Source: UBA668 sp046086305 (lineage in GTDB: Bacteria > Actinomycetota > Acidimicrobiia > Acidimicrobiales > Ilumatobacteraceae). From it: a stretch of 64,000 bases of DNA. Location: the NCBI GenBank assembly GCA_046086305.1, contig JBJSXI010000102.1, positions 1 to 64,000 of the forward strand. The letters run 5' to 3'. The notes under the pieces were generated by a model that had not been told where the DNA came from, ran no database searches, and saw only the letters and a program-made list of their open reading frames with translations. Positions 34,434-42,912 of this stretch are shown piece by piece (position 1 is the stretch's first letter; each line of letters opens with the position of its first letter). Position numbers and translations under genes: made by a program.

Positions 34434-35297
34434 TCAGGCTCCTGCGGCGGCGACGGCCGCAGCAACCTCGCGGACGAAGTCGACGATGCGCGGGCCCCAT
34501 CGTGAGGCGATGTCGTCGTCGAGCTCGATGACCCCGCCGCTGGTTACTGCGGCGATGTCACCCCACCCGTCGCGCGCGGCGAGCGATGCGGCCGTCTCGC
34601 CGCAGCACTTCGTGTCGGCGAGGAAGATCAGGTCGGGGTCGGCCTGGACGATGTACTCGGGGTTGAGCTGCGGGTAGTCGTTGCCCTCCTGCGCCCCGTC
34701 GGCGATGTTCACCAGGCCGAACAGGGCGTACACCTGCCCGGCGAACGTCGCGCTCGTCACGCTGTACAGCGTCGGGTCGAGCTCGTGGTAGTAGGTCAGC
34801 CCCGCCGCGGAACCCGAGGCCGATGCGACGGCATCGTCGATGTCGGCCTTCATCTGCGCGACGAGGTCGGCCGCTTCGTCCACCCGACCCGTCGCTGCGC
34901 CGAGTTCGGTGATCTGGCGGTACACGTCGTCGAAGGTGGCCGCCGCCGGCCCGACCCATACGGCGATGCCGAGGTCCTCGAGCTGCGCGGCGATGCGGTC
35001 GTCCATCATCACGACGAGGTCGGGCTCGAGCGCGGCGATCGCCTCGACGTTGGGCTCGAAACCCGACAGGTCGTTGGGCTTCTCGAGCGCTGCCGCCGGA
35101 TGGTTCGAGTACTCGTCGACGGCGATGATCTGGTCGCCGGCACCGATCGCGAAGAGCATCTCGGTGGCGGTCGGCGAGAGGCTGACGATCGCCGAGGGCC
35201 GGTCGTCGACGGTGGCCGCCGCATCCGGATCGTCGCCACAGGCGACGAGGCTGGTGAGGGCCGCGAGGGACGCGGCGAGAGAGACGATGCGGCGCAT
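34434..35297 (-). CDS. btuF: Cobalamin-type ABC transporter substrate-binding lipoprotein
   Basis: A 287-residue lipoprotein: signal peptide with lipobox LVAC at about residues 17-20, then a class III binding fold with IVSLSPTATEMLFAIGAGDQI and DEYSNHPAAALEKPNDLSGF, and the BtuF-like FLADTKCCGETAASLAARDGW. It would capture cobalamin or a corrinoid outside the membrane. The ATG has a GGAGGA Shine-Dalgarno 4 nt upstream. The long untranslated leader carries the cobalamin riboswitch. Confidence 0.9.
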   Translation of the reverse strand: MRRIVSLAASLAALTSLVACGDDPDAAATVDDRPSAIVSLSPTATEMLFAIGAGDQIIAVDEYSNHPAAALEKPNDLSGFEPNVEAIAALEPDLVVMMDDRIAAQLEDLGIAVWVGPAAATFDDVYRQITELGAATGRVDEAADLVAQMKADIDDAVASASGSAAGLTYYHELDPTLYSVTSATFAGQVYALFGLVNIADGAQEGNDYPQLNPEYIVQADPDLIFLADTKCCGETAASLAARDGWGDIAAVTSGGVIELDDDIASRWGPRIVDFVREVAAAVAAAGA

Positions 35298-35354
35298 ACA
35301 TCCTCCGTTTCTCCGAAGGACGTGCCTCCGGCTCGGGAGGACAAAGTCGGGTTC

Positions 35355-35379
35355 GGGCGGAGACCGCCGCGGACCGCCC
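35355..35379 (-). promoter_or_regulatory. GC hairpin in the btuF leader (riboswitch expression platform)
   Basis: GGGCGG (35355-35360) can pair with CCGCCC (35374-35379) between the cobalamin aptamer and the btuF ribosome site. No U tract follows, so it is not a standard intrinsic terminator; it may take part in hiding or freeing the downstream ribosome site. Confidence 0.4.
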
Positions 35380-35399
35380 TTGCCTCGAGGGTCTGGTGA

Positions 35400-35525
35400 T
35401 CGCACACGGCACCCAGGCGACCGGACTCGTCGTGTCGGAGCACGAACCACCGTTGCGGGACAGTGCCGGGATCTCACCGGACTTCGCTGTGAACCATGTG
35501 TCCGGCGAGCCGGACACGACGACCG
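35400..35525 (-). promoter_or_regulatory. Cobalamin riboswitch
   Basis: On the minus strand the conserved core AGTCCGGTGAGATCCCGGC, then ACTGTCCCGCAACGGT (35483-35449) is the cobalamin aptamer consensus. GAGTCCGGTCGCCTGG (about 35428-35413) is the B12 box. The aptamer precedes btuF by about 100 nt. Its 5' end nearly reaches the start of divergent cobO. Confidence 0.93.
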
Positions 35526-35559
35526 TACTACATCGGTGCGTATGCTCCAACGACTCCCT

Positions 35560-36129
35560 ATGGACACCACCGAACCGCTCACCGATGATCCCCGACCAGA
35601 GGGTGGGCGTCAGGCCGACTCGCTCGTGCTCGTCAACACCGGCAACGGGAAGGGCAAGAGTTCGGCCGCGTTCGGCGTGATGCTGCGTGCGCTTGCCCGC
35701 GAGTGGCGCGTTGCCGTGGTGCAGTTCGTCAAGGGCGGTGAGTGGAAGGTCGGCGAGGAGAAGATGGGGCGCCAACTCGGTGTCGAATGGCGGGCCCTCG
35801 GCGGCGGCTTCACCTGGGACTCCAACGATCTCCAGCACGACATCGATCTCGCGCGTGCCGCATGGGCCGAGGCGGCGGCAATCATCGCCAGCGGCGACTA
35901 CGACCTGGTGATCCTCGACGAGCTCACCTATCTGTGCTCGTGGGGATGGGTCGCCACCGACGAGGTGGTCGCGGCGATCCGCGATCGTCCCCGTCACGTG
36001 AACATCGTCGTCACCGGACGCGACGCACCGCAGCCGATCATCGACATCGCCGACACCGTCACCGAGATGCGTCACGTCAAGCACGCCTACGACGCGGGCA
36101 TCCTCGCCAAGCGGGGCATCGACTACTGA
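35560..36129 (+). CDS. cobO: Cob(I)yrinic acid a,c-diamide adenosyltransferase
   Basis: A 189-residue corrinoid adenosyltransferase (CobO/BtuR/CobA type). The P-loop NTGNGKGKSSAAFG is at about residues 26-39, with the unusual ATP-binding geometry of this family; VILDELTYLCSWGW and VVTGRDAPQPIIDIADTVTEM are further family blocks. It attaches adenosyl to the cobalt of corrinoids, so imported cobalamin or cobinamide can become coenzyme B12. An ATG at 35542 would add six residues and is possible. Start of cobO-cobT-cobS; its stop overlaps cobT as TGATG. Confidence 0.94.
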   Translation: MDTTEPLTDDPRPEGGRQADSLVLVNTGNGKGKSSAAFGVMLRALAREWRVAVVQFVKGGEWKVGEEKMGRQLGVEWRALGGGFTWDSNDLQHDIDLARAAWAEAAAIIASGDYDLVILDELTYLCSWGWVATDEVVAAIRDRPRHVNIVVTGRDAPQPIIDIADTVTEMRHVKHAYDAGILAKRGIDY

Positions 36130-37130
36130 TGCACCGCGACGCAGCGTGGCTGCGCCGGGCTCTCGTCGACCTGCCCGGGGAGGACGCCGCAGCGGCAGCC
36201 GCGGTGCGCACGAGGGCCGCCGACATCCTTCGACCGACCGGCGCGCTCGAGCGGCTCGACGGTCTCGCTGCATGGATCGCCGGGTGGCAGGGGTCTCCCG
36301 CTCCCTCGGTGCGCGCACCGGCGGCACTGGTGTTCGCCGCCGATCACGGTGTCGCCGCGGCCGGTGTGAGCAACTACCCGACCGAGGTCACCGCGGCGAT
36401 GCTCGCAGCGTTCCGCGCCGAACGCAGCACGGTGAGTGCGTTCGCACGTGTCGTCGGGGCGAGGGTCGTCGCGGTCGATGTCGGCGTGGGTCGCCCGACC
36501 GGCGACATCCGGGTGGAGGCGGCGCTCGACGCGCAGCGTGTCGACGAGTGCATCGCCGCCGGTGCCGCAGCGATCGACGATCTCGACGCCGATCTCGTCG
36601 TCCTCGGCGAGATGGGGATCGGCAACACCACCGCCGCTGCGGCCGTGTGCGCCGCGCTCCTCGGCGGATCCGACCTCATGGCGTGGGTCGGCCGGGGCAC
36701 CGGCGTCGACGACGAGGGACTGGCGCGCAAGCAACGCGCCGTCACCTCAGCGGTCGAGCGGATCGCCGGTGTCGATGATCCCCTCGAGGTGCTGCGCGAG
36801 GTGGGCGGCGCAGAACTGGTCGCACTCGCCGCGGCGATCGTCGCGGCGCGGCTGCGACGATTGCCCGTCCTGCTCGACGGCTACGTGGTCACCGCGGCCG
36901 CACTGGCCCTCGCGACGTGCACACCCGGTGCACTCGACCACTGTCGCGTCGCCCACTGCTCGGCCGAACCCGGACATCGCCGACTCGTCGAGCACCTCGG
37001 TGCACAACCGATCCTCGATCTCGGGATGCGCCTCGGAGAAGCCTCGGGTGCGATGGCCGCCGTGCCGCTCGTCGCCCTCGCCTGCGCCGGTGTCGTCGAC
37101 GTTCCGACCTTCAGCGAATGGTTCGGATGA
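36129..37130 (+). CDS. cobT: Nicotinate-nucleotide-dimethylbenzimidazole phosphoribosyltransferase
   Basis: A 333-residue CobT making alpha-ribazole phosphate from nicotinate mononucleotide and a lower-ligand base. Blocks: VFAADHGVAAAGVSNYP, VVLGEMGIGNTTAAAAV, WVGRGTGVDDEGLARK, LLDGYVVTAAAL, HCSAEPGHRRLV and LDLGMRLGEASGA. Normal length. Coupled to cobO upstream and to cobS downstream (ATGA). Together these three genes build the nucleotide loop, suggesting salvage; no corrin-ring synthesis genes are present. Confidence 0.95.
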   Translation: MHRDAAWLRRALVDLPGEDAAAAAAVRTRAADILRPTGALERLDGLAAWIAGWQGSPAPSVRAPAALVFAADHGVAAAGVSNYPTEVTAAMLAAFRAERSTVSAFARVVGARVVAVDVGVGRPTGDIRVEAALDAQRVDECIAAGAAAIDDLDADLVVLGEMGIGNTTAAAAVCAALLGGSDLMAWVGRGTGVDDEGLARKQRAVTSAVERIAGVDDPLEVLREVGGAELVALAAAIVAARLRRLPVLLDGYVVTAAALALATCTPGALDHCRVAHCSAEPGHRRLVEHLGAQPILDLGMRLGEASGAMAAVPLVALACAGVVDVPTFSEWFG

Positions 37131-37882
37131 TCATGGGACTCGTCGCAGCGCTGCAGTTCCTCACCCGCATCCCGATCCGGCTGCGACGCGAGCCGTCGCT
37201 CGAGGCGACGGTGGCATGGTTTCCCCTGGCCGGCACGATCATCGGCCTCGTCGTCGGTGTGTTCGGTGCGGCGATGTGGCACCTCACGCCGCCGATGGTG
37301 GCCGGTGCACTCACCGTCGCAGTCGGTCTGCTCGTGACCGGCGCGTTCCACGAGGACGGACTCGCCGACACCGCCGATGGCTTCGGTGGTGGGTGGACCG
37401 TCGAGCAGCGCCTCGAGATCATGAAGGACAGCCGGCACGGCACGTACGGCGTGGCCGCGATGTGCACCTCGATCGTCGTGCGCATCGTCGCGTTCGGCTC
37501 GCTCACCGGTCCGGCGGTCGTCGTTGCGGCAGCCGTCGCCGCACACACCGCGGCGCGGATGGCCGCCGTCGCGGTGGCAGCGACGTTCCCGTTCGCCAGC
37601 CATCGCGGCCTCGGCGCCGACTACGGACGGCGCACGTCACTGATGCGGGCGGTCGCCGGCATCGCCGGCGGCACGATCGTCGTTGCGGTGGCCGTCGGAT
37701 GGTGGGTGGCGTTCATCGTGCCGATCGTGTGTGTCGCGGCACTCCTCGTCGGACTGCTCGCCGTGCGCAAGATCGGCGGGGTCAGCGGCGATGTGCTCGG
37801 CGCCGTCGAGCAGGTCGCCGAATGTGCGGCGCTCATCGCGATCAGTGCGCTGGCCACCCGTCACGCACTGTGGTGGCCCTGA
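37127..37882 (+). CDS. cobS: Adenosylcobinamide-GDP ribazoletransferase (cobalamin synthase)
   Basis: A 251-residue membrane enzyme joining adenosylcobinamide-GDP and alpha-ribazole. The catalytic motif FHEDGLADTADGFGGG lies at about residues 74-89, followed by KDSRHGTYG. Several membrane helices follow. The ATG at 37127 overlaps the cobT stop as ATGA; a second ATG two codons on is equally possible. Its 3' end overlaps convergent malY-like gene by 22 bp. Confidence 0.94.
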   Translation: MIMGLVAALQFLTRIPIRLRREPSLEATVAWFPLAGTIIGLVVGVFGAAMWHLTPPMVAGALTVAVGLLVTGAFHEDGLADTADGFGGGWTVEQRLEIMKDSRHGTYGVAAMCTSIVVRIVAFGSLTGPAVVVAAAVAAHTAARMAAVAVAATFPFASHRGLGADYGRRTSLMRAVAGIAGGTIVVAVAVGWWVAFIVPIVCVAALLVGLLAVRKIGGVSGDVLGAVEQVAECAALIAISALATRHALWWP

Positions 37883-39048
37883 CCATCGGCCATCCGGTCG
37901 ACGATCGCCCGCAGCACATCGGCCGAGGTGGCCAGGTTGAGTCGGGCGAACCCATGTCCTTCGACGCCGTAGTTCGGCCCCTCGCTCACTCGCACGCCGC
38001 GACGGGCGAACTCGGCCGCCGGATCGTCACCCCACCCCAGCGCGCGACAGTCGAGCCATGCGAGATACGTCGCCGCGGGTGGCGCGTAGGCGATCTGGGG
38101 CAGGTGCGCAGCGAGCAGGTCGGCGAGCAGATGACGGTGGCGGCCGATGTGGTCGAGGACGGCCTCGAGCCATGGCCCGCCCGAGGTCCATGCCGCTTCG
38201 GCGGCGAGTGAGCCCATCAGGTTCGTCGTGCCGAGCAGGTGATCGGGCAGCGCATCGAACCGCTCGAGCACCCGGTCGGGTCCGATGTGGGCCACGGCGT
38301 ACCGCAGACCGGCGAGGTTGAAGGCCTTCGACGCGGCGTGGAGGGTGACGGTGCGGTCGGGGGCGAACAGCGCCATCGGCCGGTGACCGCCCGGTGCCCG
38401 ATCGGCATGCACGAGATCGGCGTGGATCTCGTCGGACACGATGAGCAGATCGTGACGCTCGGCGATGTCGGCGAGTCGCTGCAGATCGGCGTCGGCGAAC
38501 ACATGACCCGTCGGATTGTGCGGGTGACACAGCAGCAGCACGGCGGCAGGTTCGCGCTCGAGACGCGCGTCGAGTTCGTCGTGGTCGAAGTGCCAGTCGG
38601 CCGAACCGTTCACCTGACCGCCGTTCGCCGGACCGCCCTGTGCCGGCACACGCACGAGCCGCCGACCGGCGTCCTCGACACTGTGGAGGAACGGCGGATA
38701 GGCCGGCGTGTGCACGACCACGCGATCACCCGGCTCGGTGCACAGGTGCAGGACCGTCTGGATGCCCTGGACCACATCGTTCAACTCGCGGGCCCGACCG
38801 GGCGCGGGTGACCAGCCGTAGTGCGTCGCACACCAGACCGCCCATGCATCGAGGGCGGGGGAGCCGCGCTCGGCCCAGTCGGGGTAGCCGACGTCACCAC
38901 CGTCGAGTCGATCGCGCAGCACCTCGGTGATGCACGCCGCCGGGGGGAAGTCCATGTCGGCCACCCACGCCGCGAACGGCGCACCGTGGCGGTGCCACTT
39001 GACACCCGGCTTGGCGCGCAGCCAGTCGAGCGACAGATCGTCGAACAC
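37861..39048 (-). CDS. MalY/PatB-type PLP-dependent C-S lyase or aminotransferase
   Basis: A 395-residue fold-type I PLP enzyme of the MalY/PatB family: opening VFDDLSLDWLRAKPGVKW, WVADMDFPPA, GYPDWA, CHPHNPTGHVF, VSDEIHADLV and the PLP lysine in HAASKAFNLAGLRYAV. Members are cystathionine beta-lyases or aminotransferases. The GTG at 39048 begins one base after the stop of the aminotransferase gene upstream, giving the usual family N-terminus. With metY and two CGS/CGL-type enzymes this adds to sulfur amino acid metabolism, but the substrate is not shown. Confidence 0.86.
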   Translation of the reverse strand: MFDDLSLDWLRAKPGVKWHRHGAPFAAWVADMDFPPAACITEVLRDRLDGGDVGYPDWAERGSPALDAWAVWCATHYGWSPAPGRARELNDVVQGIQTVLHLCTEPGDRVVVHTPAYPPFLHSVEDAGRRLVRVPAQGGPANGGQVNGSADWHFDHDELDARLEREPAAVLLLCHPHNPTGHVFADADLQRLADIAERHDLLIVSDEIHADLVHADRAPGGHRPMALFAPDRTVTLHAASKAFNLAGLRYAVAHIGPDRVLERFDALPDHLLGTTNLMGSLAAEAAWTSGGPWLEAVLDHIGRHRHLLADLLAAHLPQIAYAPPAATYLAWLDCRALGWGDDPAAEFARRGVRVSEGPNYGVEGHGFARLNLATSADVLRAIVDRMADGQGHHSA

Positions 39049-39049
39049 G

Positions 39050-40249
39050 CTACGCGACGACCCAGTCGTGGATCCGCCGGATGCCTTCTTCGATGTCGGC
39101 ATCCGCCATTGCGAAGCTGAACCGCGCGTACCCGGGCGTACCGAACGCCTCGCCGGGGACGAATGCCACCTTCGCCTCACCGAGGATCGCATCGGCGAGC
39201 TCGAGCGTCGTGTGACACGTCGTACCGGCCGGACCGAGTGGTCGACCGAGCAGACCGCTCACGTTCGGGTAGCAGTAGAAGGCACCCTCGGGCTCGACGA
39301 CGCGCACACCCGGGATGGCGCCGAGCATGCGATACATCGTGGCCGCCCGATGGGCGAACGCATCGCGCATCATCGCCACGGCCGACAGGTCGCCTGCCAC
39401 GGCGGCGAGGGCGGCAGCCTGGGCGACGTTCGACACGTTCGACGTGCTGTGCGACTGGAAGTTCACCGACGCCTTGATCACATCGGCCGGGCCGATCATC
39501 CACCCGACACGCCATCCGGTCATCGCATAGGTCTTGGCGACACCGTTGACGATGATGCACTGGTCGGCGAGCTCGGGCACCACGGTGGGCATCGACACGA
39601 AGCGGCGATCGCCGTACACGAGGTGTTCATAGATCTCGTCGGTCAGCACCCACACACCGCGCTCGACCGCCCAGCGTCCGATCGCCTCGACCTCGGTCGG
39701 CGTGTACACCGCGCCGCTCGGGTTGTCGGGACTGACGAACAGCAGGGCCTTCGTGCGTGACGTGTAGGCAGCGTCGAGTTGCTCGACGGTGACCTTGAAG
39801 CCGGTCGACTCATCGGTCTGGACGATCACCGGCACACCTCCGGCGAGGGTGATCGCTTCGGGATAGGTCGTCCAGTAGGGCGCCGGGCAGATCACCTCGT
39901 CACCTTCGTCGCAGAGCGCCGCGAACGCGGTGAACACGGCGTGCTTGCCGCCGTTGGTGATGAGCACCTGTGCCGCAGTGCAGGCGAAGCCGCTGTCGCG
40001 CAGCGTCTTGGTCGCGACGGCCTCGCGCAGCGCCGGCAGACCGGCCGCTGGCGTGTACTTGTGCATCGCGACATCGCGACACGCCCGCACCGCGGCCTCG
40101 ACGATGTGTTCCGGGGTCGGGAAGTCGGGTTCGCCGGCGCCGAAGCCGATGACGTTCTCCCCCGTGGCCTTGAGTGCCTTGGCCTTGGCGTCGACCGCAA
40201 GGGTGGCGGATTCGGCGATCGCGGCGAGTCGAGCTGAGGTGCGCTTCAC
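39050..40249 (-). CDS. aspC: Pyridoxal phosphate-dependent aminotransferase, AspC/AAT-like
   Basis: A 399-residue class I/II aminotransferase of the aspartate aminotransferase subgroup Ib. Blocks: GENVIGFGAGEPDFPTPEHI, YTPAAGLPALREAV, SPDNPSGAVYTP, VLTDEIYEHLVYGDRRF, PLP lysine in NGVAKTYAMTGWRVGW, and a C-terminal arginine in YARFSFA for the substrate carboxylate. GTG at 40249 chosen because TAGCCT ends 8 nt upstream and the family N-terminus VKRTSARLAAIAES results. First gene of a pair with the MalY-like gene. Confidence 0.92.
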   Translation of the reverse strand: MKRTSARLAAIAESATLAVDAKAKALKATGENVIGFGAGEPDFPTPEHIVEAAVRACRDVAMHKYTPAAGLPALREAVATKTLRDSGFACTAAQVLITNGGKHAVFTAFAALCDEGDEVICPAPYWTTYPEAITLAGGVPVIVQTDESTGFKVTVEQLDAAYTSRTKALLFVSPDNPSGAVYTPTEVEAIGRWAVERGVWVLTDEIYEHLVYGDRRFVSMPTVVPELADQCIIVNGVAKTYAMTGWRVGWMIGPADVIKASVNFQSHSTSNVSNVAQAAALAAVAGDLSAVAMMRDAFAHRAATMYRMLGAIPGVRVVEPEGAFYCYPNVSGLLGRPLGPAGTTCHTTLELADAILGEAKVAFVPGEAFGTPGYARFSFAMADADIEEGIRRIHDWVVA

Positions 40250-40257
40250 GGAGACGC

Positions 40258-40263
40258 AGGCTA
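40258..40263 (-). promoter_or_regulatory. -10 box of the aspC-like gene (leaderless)
   Basis: TAGCCT on the minus strand ends 8 nt before the GTG at 40249. Confidence 0.5.
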
Positions 40264-40371
40264 CCCGTGCACGATCGGCCGAACCGTCCGCAAGACTGAC
40301 CCCGTGACTGTTCCGTCCGTCGACCGCGCTGCGATCTCGGCGTGTCCCGACCACACCGTGGAGGTCGTCGG

Positions 40372-41235
40372 GTGAACGAGCTGACGGCGTCGTTCGACCA
40401 ACTCGGTGCGCTGCACCGGCCGATCATGGTCGTTGCCCTGCGCGGGCTGTTCGACATCGCCGAGGTCGCCACCGACGCGGTCGAGGCCCTCGCCGCCGGC
40501 CGGGTCGCACCGGTCGTCGCGTCGATCGATCCCGACACGTTCTTCGACTTCACCCAGGAGCGCCCGTTCGTCGAACTCGATCGGGCCGAGATCATCCGCC
40601 TCCGCTGGCCGGAGAACGAGTTCCGCATCGTCCGCTCGCCGGGCGCGACCCACGACCTCGTCGTCCTCGCCGGCGTCGAACCGCATCTGCGCTACGCGAC
40701 CTTCGCCGACTGTGTGATCACCGTCGCCCGCGAAACTGGGTGCGAGGCGGTCGTCACCCTCGGTGCCGCACCTGAGGCGGTGCCGCACACACGTGCGCCA
40801 CAGGTGGTCGGCAGCACGACGAACACCGATCTTGCCCGCGCCCTCGGGTTGTCGGCGCCGCGGTATCAGGGTGTCACCGGTCTGGTCGGGGTGCTCCAGT
40901 CGCGCCTCGACGCAGCGGGTCTCCCCGCGGTCTCGCTGCGTGTGGGTGTCCCCCACTACCTCGGCAACGCGAAGCATCCGCTCGGCTCGGCGGCGCTGCT
41001 GCGCCACCTCGAACATGTGCTCGGCATCCCGACCGCGCACGCAGCGCTCGACGAGGAAGCCGTCAGGTGGCGTTCGCTGCACGACGAGGCGGTCGCCGAC
41101 GACGAGCAGGCCGCCACCTATGTGGCGATGCTCGAGCGCGACCACGACCGCCGCCTCGAGGCACAGTTGCCCTCCGGCGACGATCTGGCCGCTGAGTTCG
41201 AGCGGTTCCTGCGCGACCAGCGCGACGACGATTGA
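40372..41235 (+). CDS. PAC2 family protein (proteasome-assembly-chaperone-like)
   Basis: A 287-residue soluble protein of the PAC2 family (PF09754). It shows LHRPIMVVALRGLFDIAEVATDAVE, SIDPDTFFDFTQERPFVEL, PGATHDLVVLAGVEPHLRYATF, VVTLGAAPEAVPHTRAPQVVGS and the C-terminal helical ADDEQAATYVAMLERDHDRR. Family members are found in actinobacteria that carry 20S proteasomes and are related to eukaryotic assembly chaperones, but a bacterial role is not established. GTG start; upstream 120 bp between it and the divergent aminotransferase gene contains no clear -10 box at usual spacing. Confidence 0.85.
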   Translation: MNELTASFDQLGALHRPIMVVALRGLFDIAEVATDAVEALAAGRVAPVVASIDPDTFFDFTQERPFVELDRAEIIRLRWPENEFRIVRSPGATHDLVVLAGVEPHLRYATFADCVITVARETGCEAVVTLGAAPEAVPHTRAPQVVGSTTNTDLARALGLSAPRYQGVTGLVGVLQSRLDAAGLPAVSLRVGVPHYLGNAKHPLGSAALLRHLEHVLGIPTAHAALDEEAVRWRSLHDEAVADDEQAATYVAMLERDHDRRLEAQLPSGDDLAAEFERFLRDQRDDD

Positions 41236-41251
41236 CGACGGCTGACGCGGC

Positions 41252-42412
41252 TCAGCGCGCTCGCAGCGGGATTGCATCGGCGAAGCGCACGAGCAGCGAT
41301 CCGACCACGGCGAGGATGAGCACGTAGGCCGCTGTCACTGCGCCGATGTCGTCGTGCACACCGGCCGCCACACCGAGTCCGCCGATGACGATCGAGAACT
41401 CGCCGCGGGGTACGAGCGACACACCGGCGCGCACCCGACCGCGCCGGCCGATCCCCGCCCGGCCGGCGGCCCACCAGCCGGTCCAGAACTTCGTGAGGCC
41501 CGTGACGACGCCGAGGACGAGTGCCGGCACGAGCGCCGGCACGATCGCGCCGGGATCGATCTGCAGTCCGAAGAAGACGAAGAACAGCCCACCGAACACG
41601 TCGCGCATCGGGCGCAGCAACTCGCGTCCCGTCTCGGCGGCCTGGTCGGAGAACGCCACACCGATGAGGAACGCCCCGACGGCCGACGACACCTCGACCT
41701 CCTCGGCAAGACCACCGACGAGCAGGGTGAGTCCGAGGATGGTGAGCAACAGCACCTCGGGTGACGGTGACGCGACGAGTCGCGAGAGATGCTGTCCCCA
41801 CCTGATCGACGCGACGAGGGCGACGGTGACCACGACGAGCGCGACGGCGACAGCGATCGACCCGGCGGCCACACCGCTGCCGACGAGGAGGACTCCGAGC
41901 ACCGGCAGGAAGAGCGCCATCGCGAGGTCTTCCATCACGAGCACCGACAGCACGACCGAGGTCTCGCGGTTGCCGATGCGATCAAGATCGCCGAGCAGTT
42001 TGGCGATGATGCCCGACGACGAGATGTAGGTGACCCCACCCAGCACGACCGCAGCGGTCGCACCCCAACCGAGCGCGAGGCCGATCGCCACACCCGGCAG
42101 TGCGTTGGCGAGCACGTCGACCACGCCGCCGCGCCAGTTGCGCTGCAGACCGTCGCGCAGTTCGGCCGAGCTGTACTCGAGTCCGAGCAGCAGGAGCAGC
42201 AGCACGACCCCGAGATCGGCGCCGACACGGATGAACTCCTCGCTCGCCTCGAGCGGGACGAGACCATCGGTGCCCATCGCCAGACCGGCCAGCAGGTACA
42301 ACGGGATCGACGGGACGCCGATGCGCGCCGCTGCTCGTCCGAGCACGGCGAGCACGACGAGGACGGCGCCGAGTTCGACGAGGATGTCCGCCGACCCGCT
42401 GGAGGCGAGCAT
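41252..42412 (-). CDS. khtU: Monovalent cation:proton antiporter, KhtU-like (CPA2)
   Basis: A 386-residue CPA2 membrane antiporter with about 11-12 helices: IPLYLLAGLAMGTDGLVPLE, LGVVLLLLLLGLEYSSAEL, GVTYISSSGIIAKLLGDLDRIGNRE and LPVLGV, then RAGVSLVPRGEFSIVI. It has no TrkA-N domain of its own. The ATG overlaps the stop of the regulatory subunit gene as TGATG. By analogy with Bacillus KhtTU it exports K+ (or Na+) in exchange for protons. Confidence 0.88.
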   Translation of the reverse strand: MLASSGSADILVELGAVLVVLAVLGRAAARIGVPSIPLYLLAGLAMGTDGLVPLEASEEFIRVGADLGVVLLLLLLGLEYSSAELRDGLQRNWRGGVVDVLANALPGVAIGLALGWGATAAVVLGGVTYISSSGIIAKLLGDLDRIGNRETSVVLSVLVMEDLAMALFLPVLGVLLVGSGVAAGSIAVAVALVVVTVALVASIRWGQHLSRLVASPSPEVLLLTILGLTLLVGGLAEEVEVSSAVGAFLIGVAFSDQAAETGRELLRPMRDVFGGLFFVFFGLQIDPGAIVPALVPALVLGVVTGLTKFWTGWWAAGRAGIGRRGRVRAGVSLVPRGEFSIVIGGLGVAAGVHDDIGAVTAAYVLILAVVGSLLVRFADAIPLRAR

Positions 42413-42891
42413 CAGGGTGCCAGTCGGGCGACCGCTGCGTGTACCGACGCGGTCGATCCCATGACGAGCACGACGTCGCCGGCCTCGAACCCGAACTCGG
42501 GTCCGGGTCCGGGGATCGACGTCCGACCACGGATCACCGCGACGACCGACGCACCGGTCTCGGTGCGGATCCGGCCGTCGCCGATGGTCCGACCGGTGAG
42601 ACCACCGGAGGCCGCCATGGTGACCCACTCGATCGACAGCCCCTCGACCTCGTGGCGCAGGTCGGCGAGGCGCTCGGTGAGTTTGCTGCCACCGAACAGC
42701 TCGACGAGTGTGGCCGCCTCGCTCGCGCTCACCGACACCGTGGCGCGGGACGAGTCGGGGTCGTCGGCGTCGTACACGACCAGTTCCCGTCGGCCGTCGC
42801 GTCGCACGATCACGCCGAGGCGTTCACCTCGCTCGGTCGAGAACTCGTAGCGGGTACCGACGCCGGGCAGGGGGGTCTCGAAGATCTCCAC
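42412..42891 (-). CDS. khtT: Antiporter regulatory subunit, KhtT-like (TrkA-C domain)
   Basis: A 159-residue cytoplasmic protein: N-terminal domain beginning MEIFETPLPGVGTRYEFST, characteristic of KhtT-like proteins, and a C-terminal TrkA-C (RCK_C) domain ending GFEAGDVVLVMGSTASVHAAVARL. It gates the antiporter in response to a nucleotide such as c-di-AMP in related systems; that ligand is known for the family, not shown here. First gene of the pair. Confidence 0.9.
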   Translation of the reverse strand: MEIFETPLPGVGTRYEFSTERGERLGVIVRRDGRRELVVYDADDPDSSRATVSVSASEAATLVELFGGSKLTERLADLRHEVEGLSIEWVTMAASGGLTGRTIGDGRIRTETGASVVAVIRGRTSIPGPGPEFGFEAGDVVLVMGSTASVHAAVARLAP

Positions 42892-42912
42892 CCGCCCAGT
42901 CTCGCAGTCGCG

